DNA of 64,000 nt from Phymorhynchus buccinoides (lineage: Eukaryota; Mollusca; Gastropoda; Neogastropoda; Raphitomidae): NCBI GenBank assembly GCA_017654935.2, contig CM065682.1, positions 40,229,435-40,293,434 on the forward strand, read 5' to 3'. How positions within the stretch are numbered: position 1 is the stretch's first letter; each line of letters begins with the position of its first letter. This document shows positions 1 to 10,436 of the stretch, piece by piece. A program made the translations under genes and the position numbers. The notes below the pieces were generated by a model. The model had not been told where the DNA came from. It ran no database searches and saw only the letters and a list, made by a program, of their open reading frames with translations.

Positions 1-341
1 ATTGTCTGCATGCAAGCTTCCCACTGCTAACACTAACAGTAACAGTCACCTTGTCTCCACCCCCCACCAGCCTTGCCCACTCCACTAAAAGGTTCCTTCC
101 TGCGCACTGCTTGCATACAACACACATTCAGTACTCCACAAATTTGGATAAATAAATTAAAAAAACACAAGTCAATAGCCAAAGTAATTCATGGGCAAAA
201 AGAAAATATAAATTTATACTAAATATGAAAAAATATCTAGAGGGCAAAAGACTTAAAAAGCCTACAGAGCCTAAACTGATGATATGATACGAATGGAGTG
301 AAAATGAAAGTAGACTAACGTCACTAAGTGACCCTCCTCAC

Positions 342-443
342 CTTTTCACACAGTGTTTTTACGTGGTTTTCTGACAGTTGTTTGCACTCATTCAGTTGCT
401 CAATCCACTGATCAAGCTCTTTCATTGCCGCCCTCTCTTCCAT
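342..443 (-). CDS. PPP2CA: PP2A catalytic subunit, first coding exon
   Basis: The minus strand has an ATG at 443-441 followed by 34 codons that end exactly at a GTGAGG splice donor (341-336). The peptide contains [18 protein letters not shown] and ends LCEK. From known family members, the animal PP2A catalytic subunit also starts with a 34-residue segment of this kind before the metallophosphatase core. The protein is a Ser/Thr phosphatase that works with scaffold (A) and regulatory (B) subunits in the cytosol and nucleus. The first residues (MEERAAM) differ from the vertebrate start, which is usual for this end. The catalytic exons (GDVHGQ, GDYVDRG, RGNHE) are not in the window and should lie left of position 1. 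The exon is too short to appear as a long ORF; it is called from homology plus the donor site. Confidence 0.87.
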
Positions 444-2047
444 TCCCGTTTATCGTTGAACTGCCGATGTCAATACACTGCAACATTCAAGATTCTGATC
501 AAAATCAACGATAAAGTTTTCACCAGAGTTGTCTGGCAACCCCAGGCTGAATCGGCTGCAGGAAGAACAAACATGGCTGGCCACGCACTCAGTGAGGAAG
601 AAATCGTGACCCGCTAAATCAGATCAATACAGTAAATGCACAAATTGTTTCAATAAATCACATAAGCAATTACTTAAATAAGCATCCGCTTTGAGTTTGA
701 TTGTCTCCAATACCTATTCAAATGGCCTACCTTTCGGTTTGTGGTCAAGATGTCATGCGAGGACACGATCTGCAAACAGTCCGGTACGCCACCTATCGGT
801 CGAAGTGTGCAATTATAGAATTCTATCTTGTCACGTCTGCATTCTGCACATTCAGTGCATGACATGTCAATATTAGGCTAAGGTCTGTAAGATTTATAAA
901 ATTAAATAATTTGCTACTTTTGTTCCCCGTTTTACCGTGAAAAGCCTTTCTGCTCACAACAGCCTACACAAACACTGTGAAGCAGACACATTAACATTAT
1001 TCTCAATTGGATAGACCCAAGAAAAACAAAAGTTAAGCGACCTTTGAACTTTGTGGATTGTGCAGAAACGCATGCGCAAAGATGAGAAATCACCTCTATT
1101 TTCGATTCTTGGAATTTTTGCAGGCCCAGTTACTGAGTTAGTTGAACAGGGTCTATTTCTTCTTTCTTAAACACCCTCCTTCAGTATACTGAAGATTCTG
1201 ATGTGTATAACACTTCATACTTGTGACTGGAAAGGTGTCGTTAGGCCTTCAGTGTTATTGTATTTAAAAAAATGTATTTTGTCAACTGGATTCAGGAATT
1301 TCAATTTATTTAGGTCTAGGCTACTCGTCTAGGGACCTGTCCTGTGAAGTTGTGTCGTGCACTAGCCCTGATTCACACCATCTAGTGATTGGTCTTTAGA
1401 CTAGGCCTAAATGTCCCATCATTTTGATAAGTTTACAAGTTCATCTTGGTCAGGTCAGGACATTAGGCCTTGCGGCCTCTTGACTGTCCTTTCATGTCTT
1501 GTTTGAACTTTTGACACATTTGAGACATAAAAAAAAATATTTGGGGGTCAAATCTGCCTTCTGTGGTGGCGACCAACTTCTATTTACAGAAGTAAATCAC
1601 TAAATGTACGCACTTAGGGGTGTGACCAAAGGAGAAGAAAGAAGGAAACAGAGGAGAAAAACAAAAATGAAACCAAAATGCCTCAGGAGCCTACAGATCT
1701 TAGTTCAGCTCTTCCTTGTCCTACGGTTGCCTTCTAGTCATGCACAGTTTTGAGATGTTGTAATTATCAAGGAGGTTTTTAAATTGTTAGATGTTGTGCT
1801 CGTTTAATATGTGCAGAAGAGTATTCCAAAACTTTGTTACTCTGTTAGAAGAAGAAAATAATTTGTTTCTAATATTAGTTTGGCTATACTGGGTTAGTAT
1901 TTTTAGATCACTGTTACGGGTTCTTGGGTCTGTTGTTAGCTGAAGATGGAATTGTGCTAGCTCAGTCTTTTAAAATATAATGAGTGACTTCTAAGTATTC
2001 TGTTTTATTTTACCTGTTAGTTTTAACTCTACAATCTTCAACTGCAG
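444..2047. other. 5' flank of the PP2A gene, no recognised gene
   Basis: This is the presumed promoter and 5' UTR side of the minus-strand PP2A gene, then AT-rich unique sequence. Small ORFs at 378-617 and 674-876 overlap in both strands and resemble nothing I know. A short motif around CTGAAGATTCTGA near 1188 recurs at 43838, so part of this stretch may be an old interspersed repeat. Confidence 0.4.
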
Positions 2048-2374
2048 TCAGTGCAGTGGCCTCCACTCAAAGACAGGAGACGATCAGAACACAACAGTAA
2101 CTGGACACTTTCAGATTCCACCATGGAGAGATGGTGGCCATCAATACTTAACACGGGCCAGTCTTTCAGCTGTGCACCTTCCAGACAGACAAGACAGACT
2201 GACTCTGCAGCCTACCATCTTCCTGCCTGCAGAACCAGGCTATTGCCAGAAATGGCACCTGCGATGTATCGATCCTGAACCAGCTGCCGGAAGTTTTCAA
2301 TCTTTCCGAGTGAATGGAACAGCCGTCAATCTGAGGCAATTTGATCTGCCTCAGTGGAGGAATTCAAATTCCAG
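2048..2374 (+). CDS. Possible internal exon of an unrecognised gene
   Basis: An open stretch of about 108 codons is preceded by a good acceptor (CTGCAG at 2042-2047) and followed by a donor-like CCAG|GTCATA at 2374. The translation is balanced and non-repetitive, with segments such as HFQIPPWRDGGHQYLTRA and EPGYCQKWHLRCIDPEP, unlike the low-complexity ORFs around it. I do not recognise a domain. No partner exons were found, so the phase (enters after one base of a codon, leaves after two) is untested. It could be chance or a decayed repeat. Confidence 0.35.
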
Positions 2375-2392
2375 GTCATATAAACCTGGGCT

Positions 2393-2665
2393 TCCCCCCC
2401 TCCCTCCACTACTCCTCCCCTTATTCCCTGTCCTTGTCTTTCTACCACAACTACCTCCATCCTGTCCCTCCAACTCTTCCCCTCACCCCCTTCCCCCCAC
2501 TGCTCCTCCCCTTATTCCCCGTCCTTCTACCACAACTCCCTCCATCCTGTCCCTCCAACTCTTCCCCTTACCCCGTTCCCTCCACTGTTCCTCCCCTTTT
2601 TCCCCGGCCTTCTCTTTCTACCACAACTCCCTCCATCCTGTCCCAACTCTTCCCCTCCTGCCCCT
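2393..2665. repeat. Pyrimidine-rich minisatellite
   Basis: About three diverged copies of a roughly 85-110-base unit contain CTCCCCTTATTCCC, TCTACCACAACT and CCATCCTGTCCC. The plus strand is almost all C and T. The ORFs read through it in several frames are consequences of the composition. Confidence 0.7.
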
Positions 2666-2674
2666 TCCAACCTG

Positions 2675-3475
2675 CCTTTAGAGCTGATCATCTGGGAAGC
2701 AAGAATTTTTACTAGACCCCCTGCCAACCCACCCCCAAGTACAAAGCATTACATTTACAATGACAATTGTTAAAAGGCTGACGGTGGATGCTAAAGGAAA
2801 GAAGAAGAAAAACTTGATGAAGTTGGCTGAGACAAACAAGAAGAAAAGCTTGGCATCTAATGTTGTGACAACAGTAACAAGTACTACATATACTAGTACT
2901 ACTACTGCTACTACTAGACTACTAAAACGTCTAGGCTACAGCAACCTTGTGAATCGTTTTGTGCACACATGGTGATGACTACCACACAGCTTTTGGATAC
3001 ATAGATGAAGTAGACTTTTTCAATGGCTGGAAAGGCTGAGTATGCTGGTGGATCTGGGTCTTACAGTTACAGTGAAGGTAATTTCCATTGCAGATAATTT
3101 AGCTCACAAAAGTACTACTATCTACTGGTATTTTTGGTCTTATGGGGATCTATGGAGACAGGCTGTGTGATGACCTTTTCTCTTCACCAGTTCTTATGGT
3201 TTTATGTGTGCACCTCAGGGATCAATCTTGTCACAGGACATAATAGGTCATTTGACCACTTCAAAGAAAATGTAATAGGTCATTTTCATATTTAAAACGA
3301 TAAGTCATAATGTAAATAATAAAAGGGTAAAGGTGCAGATCAACACCCCCATGTTGTTTTGTTTATATTAAAAAAATGATATTATTTTTTTTGCATGACA
3401 GCACTTAGTATAGAAGTAGTACTATGCCTATGCAGTATAAAGTAATCATCATATAGTAATTTAGCAAGTGTACGT
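2675..3475. other. Unassigned AT-rich stretch
   Basis: A lysine-rich 71-codon ORF (2760-2975, KGKKKKNLMKLAETNKKK) ending in a run of ACT/TAC triplets is the only notable item. It has no recognisable domain. The rest is low-complexity AT-rich DNA. Confidence 0.35.
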
Positions 3476-3496
3476 GTGTGGTGTGTGTCTGAAACA

Positions 3497-3985
3497 CGAA
3501 ACGGGCCTTATAACTCCGCCGTTTTTCGACCGAATCGCTTCAAATTTGCTGTGAGCCCTAACGGGGCCATGGCAACGGCAACCGAGGCGGCCGTGTCATT
3601 TGCGCGGTTCGGCAAATGCGCAAAACGCGCATCCGCCGGCTTCTCGGTGCCCGTATCTCCGAAACGGGCCTTATAACTCCGCCGTTTTTCGACCGAAACG
3701 CTTTAAATTTACTGTGAGCCCTCACGGGGCGATGGCAACGGCAACCGAGGCGGCCGTGTCATTTGCGCGGTTTCGCAAATGCGCGAAACGCGCATCCGCC
3801 GGCCTCTCGGCGCCCGTATCTCCGGCGTTTCTGGGCCGATTGCCTTCGAATTTGGCAGGAAGATGACTGGGGCCGGGGACTATCCGGCGAATCGATTCAG
3901 ACATGCCGGAGATACGGGCGCCGACAGGCCGCTTCACGTTTTCACAAACCGCGGCGTAACCAGACCCGACATTGACTCGATATTT
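3497..3985 (+). repeat. GC-rich tandem repeat, ~163-bp unit
   Basis: The block CGAAACGGGCCTTATAACTC begins at 3497 and again at 3660, a period of 163 bases, each time followed by GGCAACGGCAACCGAGGCGG and CGCATCCGCCGG. A third, different segment (3810-3985, CCCGTATCTCCGG) ends the block. The unit is far more GC-rich than its surroundings. Inverted copies occur at 7925-8159 and 14357-14485. The overlapping ORFs on both strands are repeat-driven. Confidence 0.8.
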
Positions 3986-4022
3986 GGAACATGCGTGACC
4001 AGGGAGCTATTTTTAAACAGAC

Positions 4023-4081
<59 letters not shown>

Positions 4082-4120
4082 GGGTGTGGGTGTGGGTGGG
4101 GGTGGGGGTGGGGGTGGGAG
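4023..4120. repeat. (GA)n microsatellite and G-rich tract
   Basis: About 28 GA dinucleotides are followed by GGGTGTGGGTGGGGGTGGGGG. The G runs could form a G-quadruplex on the plus strand. Confidence 0.9.
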
Positions 4121-4134
4121 TAGAACGCAGCAAA

Positions 4135-4616
4135 CTTCCCCCCCCTAGGGATACTGGGAGGGGGGGGGGGGTCTTCCGTACAAATAGTTCCCCCACCTTC
4201 TGGAAGTTCTGTGCTTATAACTACCTCTAATCTGTCAGTCTCTTTCATTCTGCCTTTTCCCTTTGCATGCTGTTATCTACTATCGTTCTGCCTTTCCGGT
4301 CCATTCTCCTGCCTTTTTTCAAGAAATACTTTCAAAAAGATTTCCTCTAGCCAAAGTCAGACATGCTGGGCCTAATTATTCTTACTTAGGTGCATAACAG
4401 CAGCATGATGCATCTACGTTCGTAATTGACAGAAATTCTCCTGCCTTTTTTCAAGAAATACTTTCAAAAAGATTTCCTTTACCCGAAGTCAGACATGCTG
4501 GGCCTAATTATTCTTACTTAGGCGCATAACAGCAGCATGATGCATCTACGTTCGTAATTGACAGAAACATGCCTGAACGACCCAAGAACAAGAACTTAGA
4601 AGACGAAGAAGAAGTA

Positions 4617-4617
<1 letters not shown>
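4135..4617 (+). repeat. Interspersed repeat family P, copy 1, with internal duplication
   Basis: Family P starts near GGGATACCGGGGGGTCTT, continues through TAGTTCCCCCACCTTCTGGA and TGCTGGGCCTAATTATT, and ends in GAAGAAGAAG. No transposase, TIR or Pol III box is visible. In this copy the 3' third (from TTCTCCTGCCTTTTTTCAAG to AATTGACAGAAA) is duplicated in tandem with a unit of about 127 bases. Confidence 0.8.

Positions 4618-4618
<1 letters not shown>

Positions 4619-4660
<42 letters not shown>
4619..4660. repeat. (CT)n microsatellite
   Basis: About 20 uninterrupted CT units follow the GAAGAAG tail of the family P copy. Confidence 0.95.
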
Positions 4661-4661
<1 letters not shown>

Positions 4662-4750
4662 GCGGGCGAGGTCAAAGTCAAAATGATTATGAAACACTCT
4701 TCCTGCGATAGGTCAAGATGTGCCCCCCCCCCCCCCTGAAAAGAAAGACC

Positions 4751-5165
4751 GGTAAAGGTAAAGATGTGCCACCCCCCCCTGCATTTCTCGGTTAATTCTA
4801 TTTTTCCGTTTGTGCCTTTCTTACCATACATAAAGCTGTATTTTAGGAACATTTTTAGCTAATAACCTTTTGGGAATACTAACCCTAGCCCTAACCCTAG
4901 CCCTAAACCTAACCCTACCCCCCACTATGTACTGCAGTACACCGCGATTTGTCACAGTTGTGGTTCGTTGCGTTTTCCCGTCTTATAGGGTGGGGGGTAG
5001 GGTTAGGTTTAGGGCTAGGGTTAGGGATAGGGTTAGTATTCCAAAAAGGTTATTAGCTAAAAATGTTCCTAAAATACAGCTTTATGTATGGTAGGAAAGG
5101 CAATAACGGAAAAATAGAATTAACCGAGATAGGTAGGGGGGGGGGGGGGGGGGGGACACATCTTG
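4751..5165. mobile_element. Foldback element with telomere-like arms
   Basis: The left arm starts GGTAAAGGTAAAGATGTGCC and runs about 170 bases through CTTTCTTACCATACATAAAG to a cluster of CCCTAA/CCCTAG units. The right arm from about 4986 is its reverse complement, with TTAGGG-like units. The two enclose a short core (TGTACTGCAGTACACCGCG). The outer right end is cut short after a poly-G run. A related element at 19374-19812 shares the outer arms and core but not the telomere-like segment. No coding capacity is seen. Confidence 0.75.
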
Positions 5166-5216
5166 CAGATAAGTCCCCGAGCAAGTAAATGTGGGGAGGG
5201 GGTAGGTGTAGGGAGG

Positions 5217-5218
<2 letters not shown>

Positions 5219-5267
<49 letters not shown>

Positions 5268-5272
5268 CGCGA

Positions 5273-5300
<28 letters not shown>
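5219..5300. repeat. (GT)n microsatellite
   Basis: The array consists of long GT runs interrupted by GCGTGCGCGA. Confidence 0.95.
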
Positions 5301-5306
<6 letters not shown>

Positions 5307-5451
5307 ATATGCGTGCCTGCGTGGGTGGGGGTGGTGTGTGTATGTGTATGCCTATTAGCATGTGTGTGAGCGATTATTTGTTTTGTTGTTGAATTTCTTG
5401 CTTTTTAAAATTTTGTTGTTGTTAAGTGCATAGAGCGAATATAGGGGTGGT

Positions 5452-5812
5452 AGACCCCCCCCCCCCCCCCAGGGATACAGGTAGGGGGGAATGTCTTCCG
5501 TACAAATAGTTCCCCCACCTTCTGGAAGTTCTGTGCTTATAACTACCTCTTATCTGTCAGTCTCTTTGATTCTGCCTTTTCCCTTTGCATGCTGTTATCT
5601 ACTATCGTTCTGCCTTTCCGGTCCATTCTCCTGCCTTTTTTCAAGAAAAACTTTCAAAAAGATTTCCTCTAGCCGAAGTCAGACATGCTGGGCCTAATTA
5701 TGCTTACTTAGGCGCATAACAGCAGCATGATGCATCTATGTTCATAATTGACAGGAACATGCCTGAACGACCGAAGAAGAAGAATAACGAAGAAGAAGAA
5801 GAAGAACTACAA
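5452..5812 (+). repeat. Interspersed repeat family P, copy 2
   Basis: This is a near full-length copy from GGGATACAGGTAGGGGG to the (GAA)n tail. It is closest in sequence to copy 1. Confidence 0.8.
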
Positions 5813-6372
5813 CTCTCTCTCTATAGCCTGAGTAAAAAAAAAAGTGATGTTAGCAGGGGGATAGGGGAGGGGGGGGGGGGATGCGCGCGCATGCGCGCGG
5901 TCAAAGTTTAAATCATTATGAAACACTTTCTGTATAGTATAGGTCAAGATGTGCCAACCCCCTACATTTCTCGGTTAATCTCTGTCTCTCTCTCTCTCTG
6001 TCTGTCTGTGTCTGTCTGTCTCTGTGACTGCTCCGCGGGCGGAGGACGTTAAAGAAATGTTCACTCATCCAACCGGAACAGCAGTTGTCCTCTTTTCTCT
6101 TTGTCTGTCTTTCTGTCTGTCTGTCTCGCTAGGTACTTCTTCGAATTTGGAAGGTAGATGACGGGGACGGTGACGATCCCTGTGCCAAACCGGTGGGGTG
6201 GTGGGGGGTGGGGGGATGTGTGTGTGTGTGTGTGTGGGGGGGGGGCAGTGGCGATTACACCGGGATGAGACTACACGTATCTATTATTAAAAAATCGGGA
6301 TTTTACTGGTTTAGCACTGCCTCCGGGCATTGCCTCCTGTATTGTTCCCACAATCTTTGTATTTACAAATGA
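5813..6372. repeat. Repeat mosaic: CT/GT tracts and SINE-like fragment R1
   Basis: A repeat containing ATGATTATGAAACACTCTTTC and GGTCAAGATGTGCC occurs here twice (about 5917 and 6366) and at 4682. Between the copies, 6241-6372 (CACCGGGATGAGACTAC, AATCGGGATTTTACTGG, TATTGTTCCCACAATC) matches the insertion inside the Gypsy pol at 47011-47239 in inverse orientation. Confidence 0.55.
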
Positions 6373-6564
6373 TTATGAAACACTCTTTCTGCGATAGGTC
6401 AAGATGTGCCCACCCCCCTACATTTCAGGAGGGGGGGGGGGGGGGGGGCGGGGGCGAGCGCGTCCTGTCTGTCTGTCTCTGTCTCTCTCTCTCTGTCTGT
6501 CTCTCTCTCTCTGTATTTGTCTGTCTGTCTCTCTCTCTGTGTCTCATGTCTCTGTATGTGTATG

Positions 6565-6671
<107 letters not shown>

Positions 6672-6704
6672 GTCTGTCTGTCTGCCTCTGTGCCTGCTCC
6701 AGAC

Positions 6705-6870
6705 GGAGGACGGGGGCTGGAGGGGGGAGTGGGGCTGGAGGGGGACTGGTGGGGGGAGGGGGGCTGGTGAGGGGAGGGGGGCTGATGGAGGGGATGGTGG
6801 AGGGTGTGGTGGGGGGTGTTCAAGGGGGGATGGGGGGGACGGGGATGGTTGGGGGTGGGGTACAGTGGGG
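6705..6870 (+). repeat. G-rich block with many G-runs
   Basis: About 165 bases are almost entirely G with single T, A or C spacers (GGGGGGAGTGGGG and similar), with more than ten runs of at least four G. This is a strong G-quadruplex candidate. Coding is unlikely. Confidence 0.75.
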
Positions 6871-7105
6871 GGTGTTCATGGAGAAGAATGAATGCTTTTT
6901 TTGTTTTAGTTGTGGGTCCCCAGATTTATTAAAACGGAGCTACAATGGTTGAACCACAGATTAAGAACCTCTCTGGTTTAACTAAGTAGGCTTTCAGTTC
7001 GTTTTTTCTTTTAGTCCTTTGCCGATCTACGATCGCAAAGGAGCATGTTTTCGTTCAGGTTTCTTTCCTTTTTTGGTTTGTTTGTTTGTTCTTCTTTTCT
7101 GTCTG

Positions 7106-7645
7106 TCCCAAGGATCTCCCGAACCGCTTCAAATTTTGTGTGGTTGTGTGTCCCCATGAGAGGAAGGCATCCGCGCAAAACTTTTTGCCGCCCTGACCTT
7201 GACCTTGGTGTATGACCTTGAAAACCGAAAACCGTTCGGGCCATAACTTCCACACCGCAGGGCCTAGAGTCTTCAAACTTGGCATGGAGGTACTTTCCCT
7301 TATGGCCGTTCTGCTGATGGCGTACAAATGAAGGTCAAGGTCAAGGTCAGGGAGATCGGTATGCCTTGAAAGTGGTAGGGGTCTAATAATTGCGTTTTTC
7401 TGTCCCACGCATATCTCCCGAACCGCTTCACCAAATCGTTTCCAATTTTGTGTGGTGGCGTGTCTCCATGAGAGGAAGGCATCCGCGCATAAATTATTGC
7501 CGTTGTGACCTTCACCTTGGTGTATGACCTTGAAAACCGAAAATATTTAAGGGGCTATAACGTGCACACCGTTGGTCTTAGGGACTTCAAACTTGGCATG
7601 TAGGTACTTTGGCTTACGGTTTTTCTGATGATTGCATACCTCTTT
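7106..7645. repeat. Tandem ~302-bp repeat rich in AGGTCA
   Basis: Two units begin with TCTCCCGAACCGCTTCA (7109 and 7411) and share ATGAGAGGAAGGCATCCGCG, TGACCTTGGTGTATGACCTT-like runs and TTCAAACTTGGCATG. Between them lies AAGGTCAAGGTCAAGGTCAG, a series of AGGTCA half-sites. ORFs in this block are repeat-driven. Confidence 0.75.
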
Positions 7646-7924
7646 ATGACATAACACGTCCATAGGCCAGTTGATAGGCCAGTTGAATTCTCCGTTCAAA
7701 TTCCAATCTGAGTTTTTGCATAGCCGCCACTGTGAACTACCCCACTAACGATAACTCTATCAGCCAGGCTCGCCGTAACTCTTAAGTAGTCCATCTTTCC
7801 CTTTTAGAGTCTTTGGTTATGTGTCAAGTGTTGGTTGAAATTAGCGTCCTGCAAAATCAATCGGTTTATAGCGCGTGTTTATGAACGGATGGTGTTGACA
7901 TTTTGCACGACGATAGTCACTATC

Positions 7925-8159
7925 CCTGATCACGCATGGTCCAAATCTCGAGTCAATGTCGGGTCTGGTTACGTCGCGGTTTGTGAAAACGTGAAGCTGC
8001 CTGTCGGCGCCCGTATCTCCGGCATTTCTGAATCGATTCGCTTCCGGTTTGGCACACGGATAGTCCCCGGCCCCAGTCATCTTCCTGCCAAATTCGAAGG
8101 CAATCGGCCCAGAAACGCCGGAGATACGGGCGCCGAGAGGCCGGCGGATGCGCATTTGC
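7925..8159 (-). repeat. GC-rich repeat, inverted copy, left half
   Basis: This is the reverse complement of 3790-3985 (GGCGCCCGTATCTCCGG, CGAATTTGGCAGGAAGATG). It is cut at TTTGC by the LTR retrotransposon, and its other half resumes at 14357. Confidence 0.8.
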
Positions 8160-9920
8160 TGTGACGAGGTAATGGGTTAAAAGGCTAAGTCTCTAGGGAA
8201 GACTTTTAGTGTGTTAAATTTTCAAATAGAAAATTTGCCTTTAGCCCACTTCTCTAAGGTATGGGAGGTGAGCAACTTTCCCGGCCCCTTTTCATCTAAT
8301 AAATTTATAGTTGTGCCCGGGTTCTGGCTTGTATGATTGTAAGAAATACAAGTGGTTGATTTGCTCTAAATGGCAGACAGAGAGAAGTAGGGTTTTACAT
8401 GAAATTTCAAGACTTCCATTCTCATCAGTCTGACCAAAGGGTTCAGAATTATTTGACACTTGTATTTTATTTACTCACAAAATCTGCATAAGATTATGCA
8501 ACAATAATAATAAAGCAGCTCAATGGCGCCAAAGCAAAATATGAATAAAAAAAACAATGAAATCCGAAAGGATTTACAAGACTTTTGTCTTTCTAGAAGG
8601 TTAGCCTCAAGCGAGAAGGGTCACTAAGTGTCCTGGTTTCCAGTTAGTGTTTTTTGGCACTGTCGTGGTGACTTAGCTCATGGCTGTGCTGAAGTTCCTC
8701 CATAGGGATCGGCGAGTGCTGGGTTGGCTGGGCTTGCTCGTCAGGTGAGAGTAGCTCCCAGTCGTTCCGGTTACGGCGTCGCGGGATGGCACGGTTCAGG
8801 CGTGGTCTCCTCGCGGATTCTGGGTGCGGGGCGTCTTGGCGGCGTTCCCGTCTTGGTGCTTGTGAGTCAGGGATGATCTTCCTGACCACGATGCCCTGCT
8901 GATAATCACAGGAGAAGGTGGATGTAGATCTCTATGGCTTAGAGACAAGGGGCTTCAGTCGGCAGGGAATTAGTGGATCCCAACCGGCTAGGAGGCTGCC
9001 CTTGTACAATAGCACTAAGAACACATAATCTGAATTTCAGTTAACAAACTGAGATCAGTAAAACATAAAAGGTGTACAGGAATCAACTGGTATTAGTCAG
9101 TACCCGGCTAGATCAAAGTCTATGATCAAGCCAACATCACTCTCCATCCAACACCTGGAAAGGAATGGTACATGTATCATAAAGTGCAAGATTGCAACCC
9201 ACAGGCTTCCTACTAAAAATATACAAAAGGGTTAGTAGGCATAAAATCCGGTTCTGGTACCAAAAGAGTTAAAGTCAAAAACACACACCCAAATAATCAG
9301 TGCACATAAATAGAACAGAATGTTTACCACTTCTTTTCAATAATATATCTACTCCTTATTCATCATTGAACATAGGATCTAGATCAAAAATAGGATCAAC
9401 CAAGAAACAAATCTCAATCACCAGCCGTCAATAATGCTCACTAGTTGGGCTATTATGACTGGCTGGGAGAGAGGTTGAGTCTGCAATGTTGCTCCAGCCA
9501 GGTTTCAGCGTCTTGTGATCACTGGGAAAGTATGTGTAGGCTAACTTTCCTCACTACTCAAATTTTCCCCTCCCATTTTCAAACAATGAGAGCCTGTCAT
9601 TGGTTCATAGCAGTCGACAAGTCACAAGATGATGTCCTAGTATTATGCATAGTAGTACAGAACAATCACGCGCCGGTTACATCATTATCACATACCGACA
9701 TTCCTGGATCGGGAAACGAAGAGTTGTCTTCAAAGGGCGCCGACTGTGGGGTTCACTTTCTCGTGATGGGAAGGGAGATCGGGCTTCAAAGAGATAAATG
9801 CCTTAATCGGCGTCTGTTTGATGTTGAATGGTAATTAAAGTGGCAGCCCGAGAAAAGAAAGGGGAGGGGGGGGGGGGGTGTAGATAAAGAAAGAGGGGTT
9901 GTGCGTGATACATTGTCACA
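8160..9920 (-). repeat. 3' LTR of Gypsy element 1
   Basis: This 1761-bp LTR matches 12599-14356. An 81-codon minus-strand ORF and a 129-codon plus-strand ORF lie inside it and are duplicated in the other LTR. Their conservation follows from LTR identity and is not evidence of coding. Confidence 0.93.
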
Positions 9921-9989
9921 GAGGCCCCCTGAAGAAAAGATTCTGGTACCGGAATCTTCTTGTGGAACGCCGACTCCACTTTCGACTTG

Positions 9990-10390
9990 GGCGACAGGGA
10001 CAAATTAGTGGTGAGACTGGGTCGGCTGGAATGGTGGAACATCTGGTCGCAGCACAGAGTTCAAAGGAGCAGGTGGGTTGGAGATCAGTGGAATGGATTC
10101 CGACTGAGGTTGCGGCAATCCTGTGTTGAGTTGTCCCAAGGTTGATTGCAGGATAGCAAATACCTCTTGCCTGAGTTTCCCCTTTAGCCTGGACTCATCG
10201 TTGCTGATGATGTGGGTTGGTAGGCCGATTCGGGTGAAAATGGCTTCGAGTGCCGCGGCTACCTGGCTAGCATCAAGTGAGGAGATTGGGGCGGCATCGC
10301 ACTTCATGGCACATATGTCGACCACGGTGACTATGTACCGGAATTTCTTCTTCCGTTGAGGTAGAGGCCCGACCAAGTTGACTGCCACTC
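9990..10390 (-). pseudogene. Integrase core remnant of Gypsy element 1
   Basis: The minus-strand ORF begins with VNLVGPLPQRKKK and continues through VTVVDICAMKCDAAP and FTRIGLPTHIISND, the pattern of the first half of a retroelement integrase catalytic core. The residue at the usual first catalytic Asp (VDLVGP) reads Asn here. After the second Asp region the sequence leaves the family and runs into proline-rich sequence, so the third acidic residue is missing. It is fused almost directly to the end of the gag-protease ORF, showing that the pol centre was lost. Confidence 0.75.
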
Positions 10391-10436
10391 TCTGAAAGGG
10401 AGGGTTAGGTGACGGCTGGATGTGCGGCGGCCTGTC

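Noticed and set aside
541..617. Short ORF MAGHALSEEEIVTR on the plus strand near PP2A
   Set aside because: It ends after 14 codons without a donor and lies in the PP2A 5' flank; nothing supports it.
3476..3975. Overlapping ORFs in the GC-rich block as a bacterial insert
   Set aside because: They come from a tandem repeat with copies elsewhere in the window; no bacterial gene is recognisable.
4870..5040. CCCTAA/TTAGGG repeats as a chromosome end
   Set aside because: They are few, degenerate and arranged as two inverted arms inside a foldback element with ordinary sequence on both sides.
8644..8889. 81-codon arginine-rich ORF in the LTR
   Set aside because: No recognised domain, starts at GTG, and is duplicated with the LTR; no support for expression.
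9445..9834. 129-codon ORF repeated at 13881-14270
   Set aside because: It lies in the LTR, antisense to the element, and is conserved only because the two LTRs are nearly identical.
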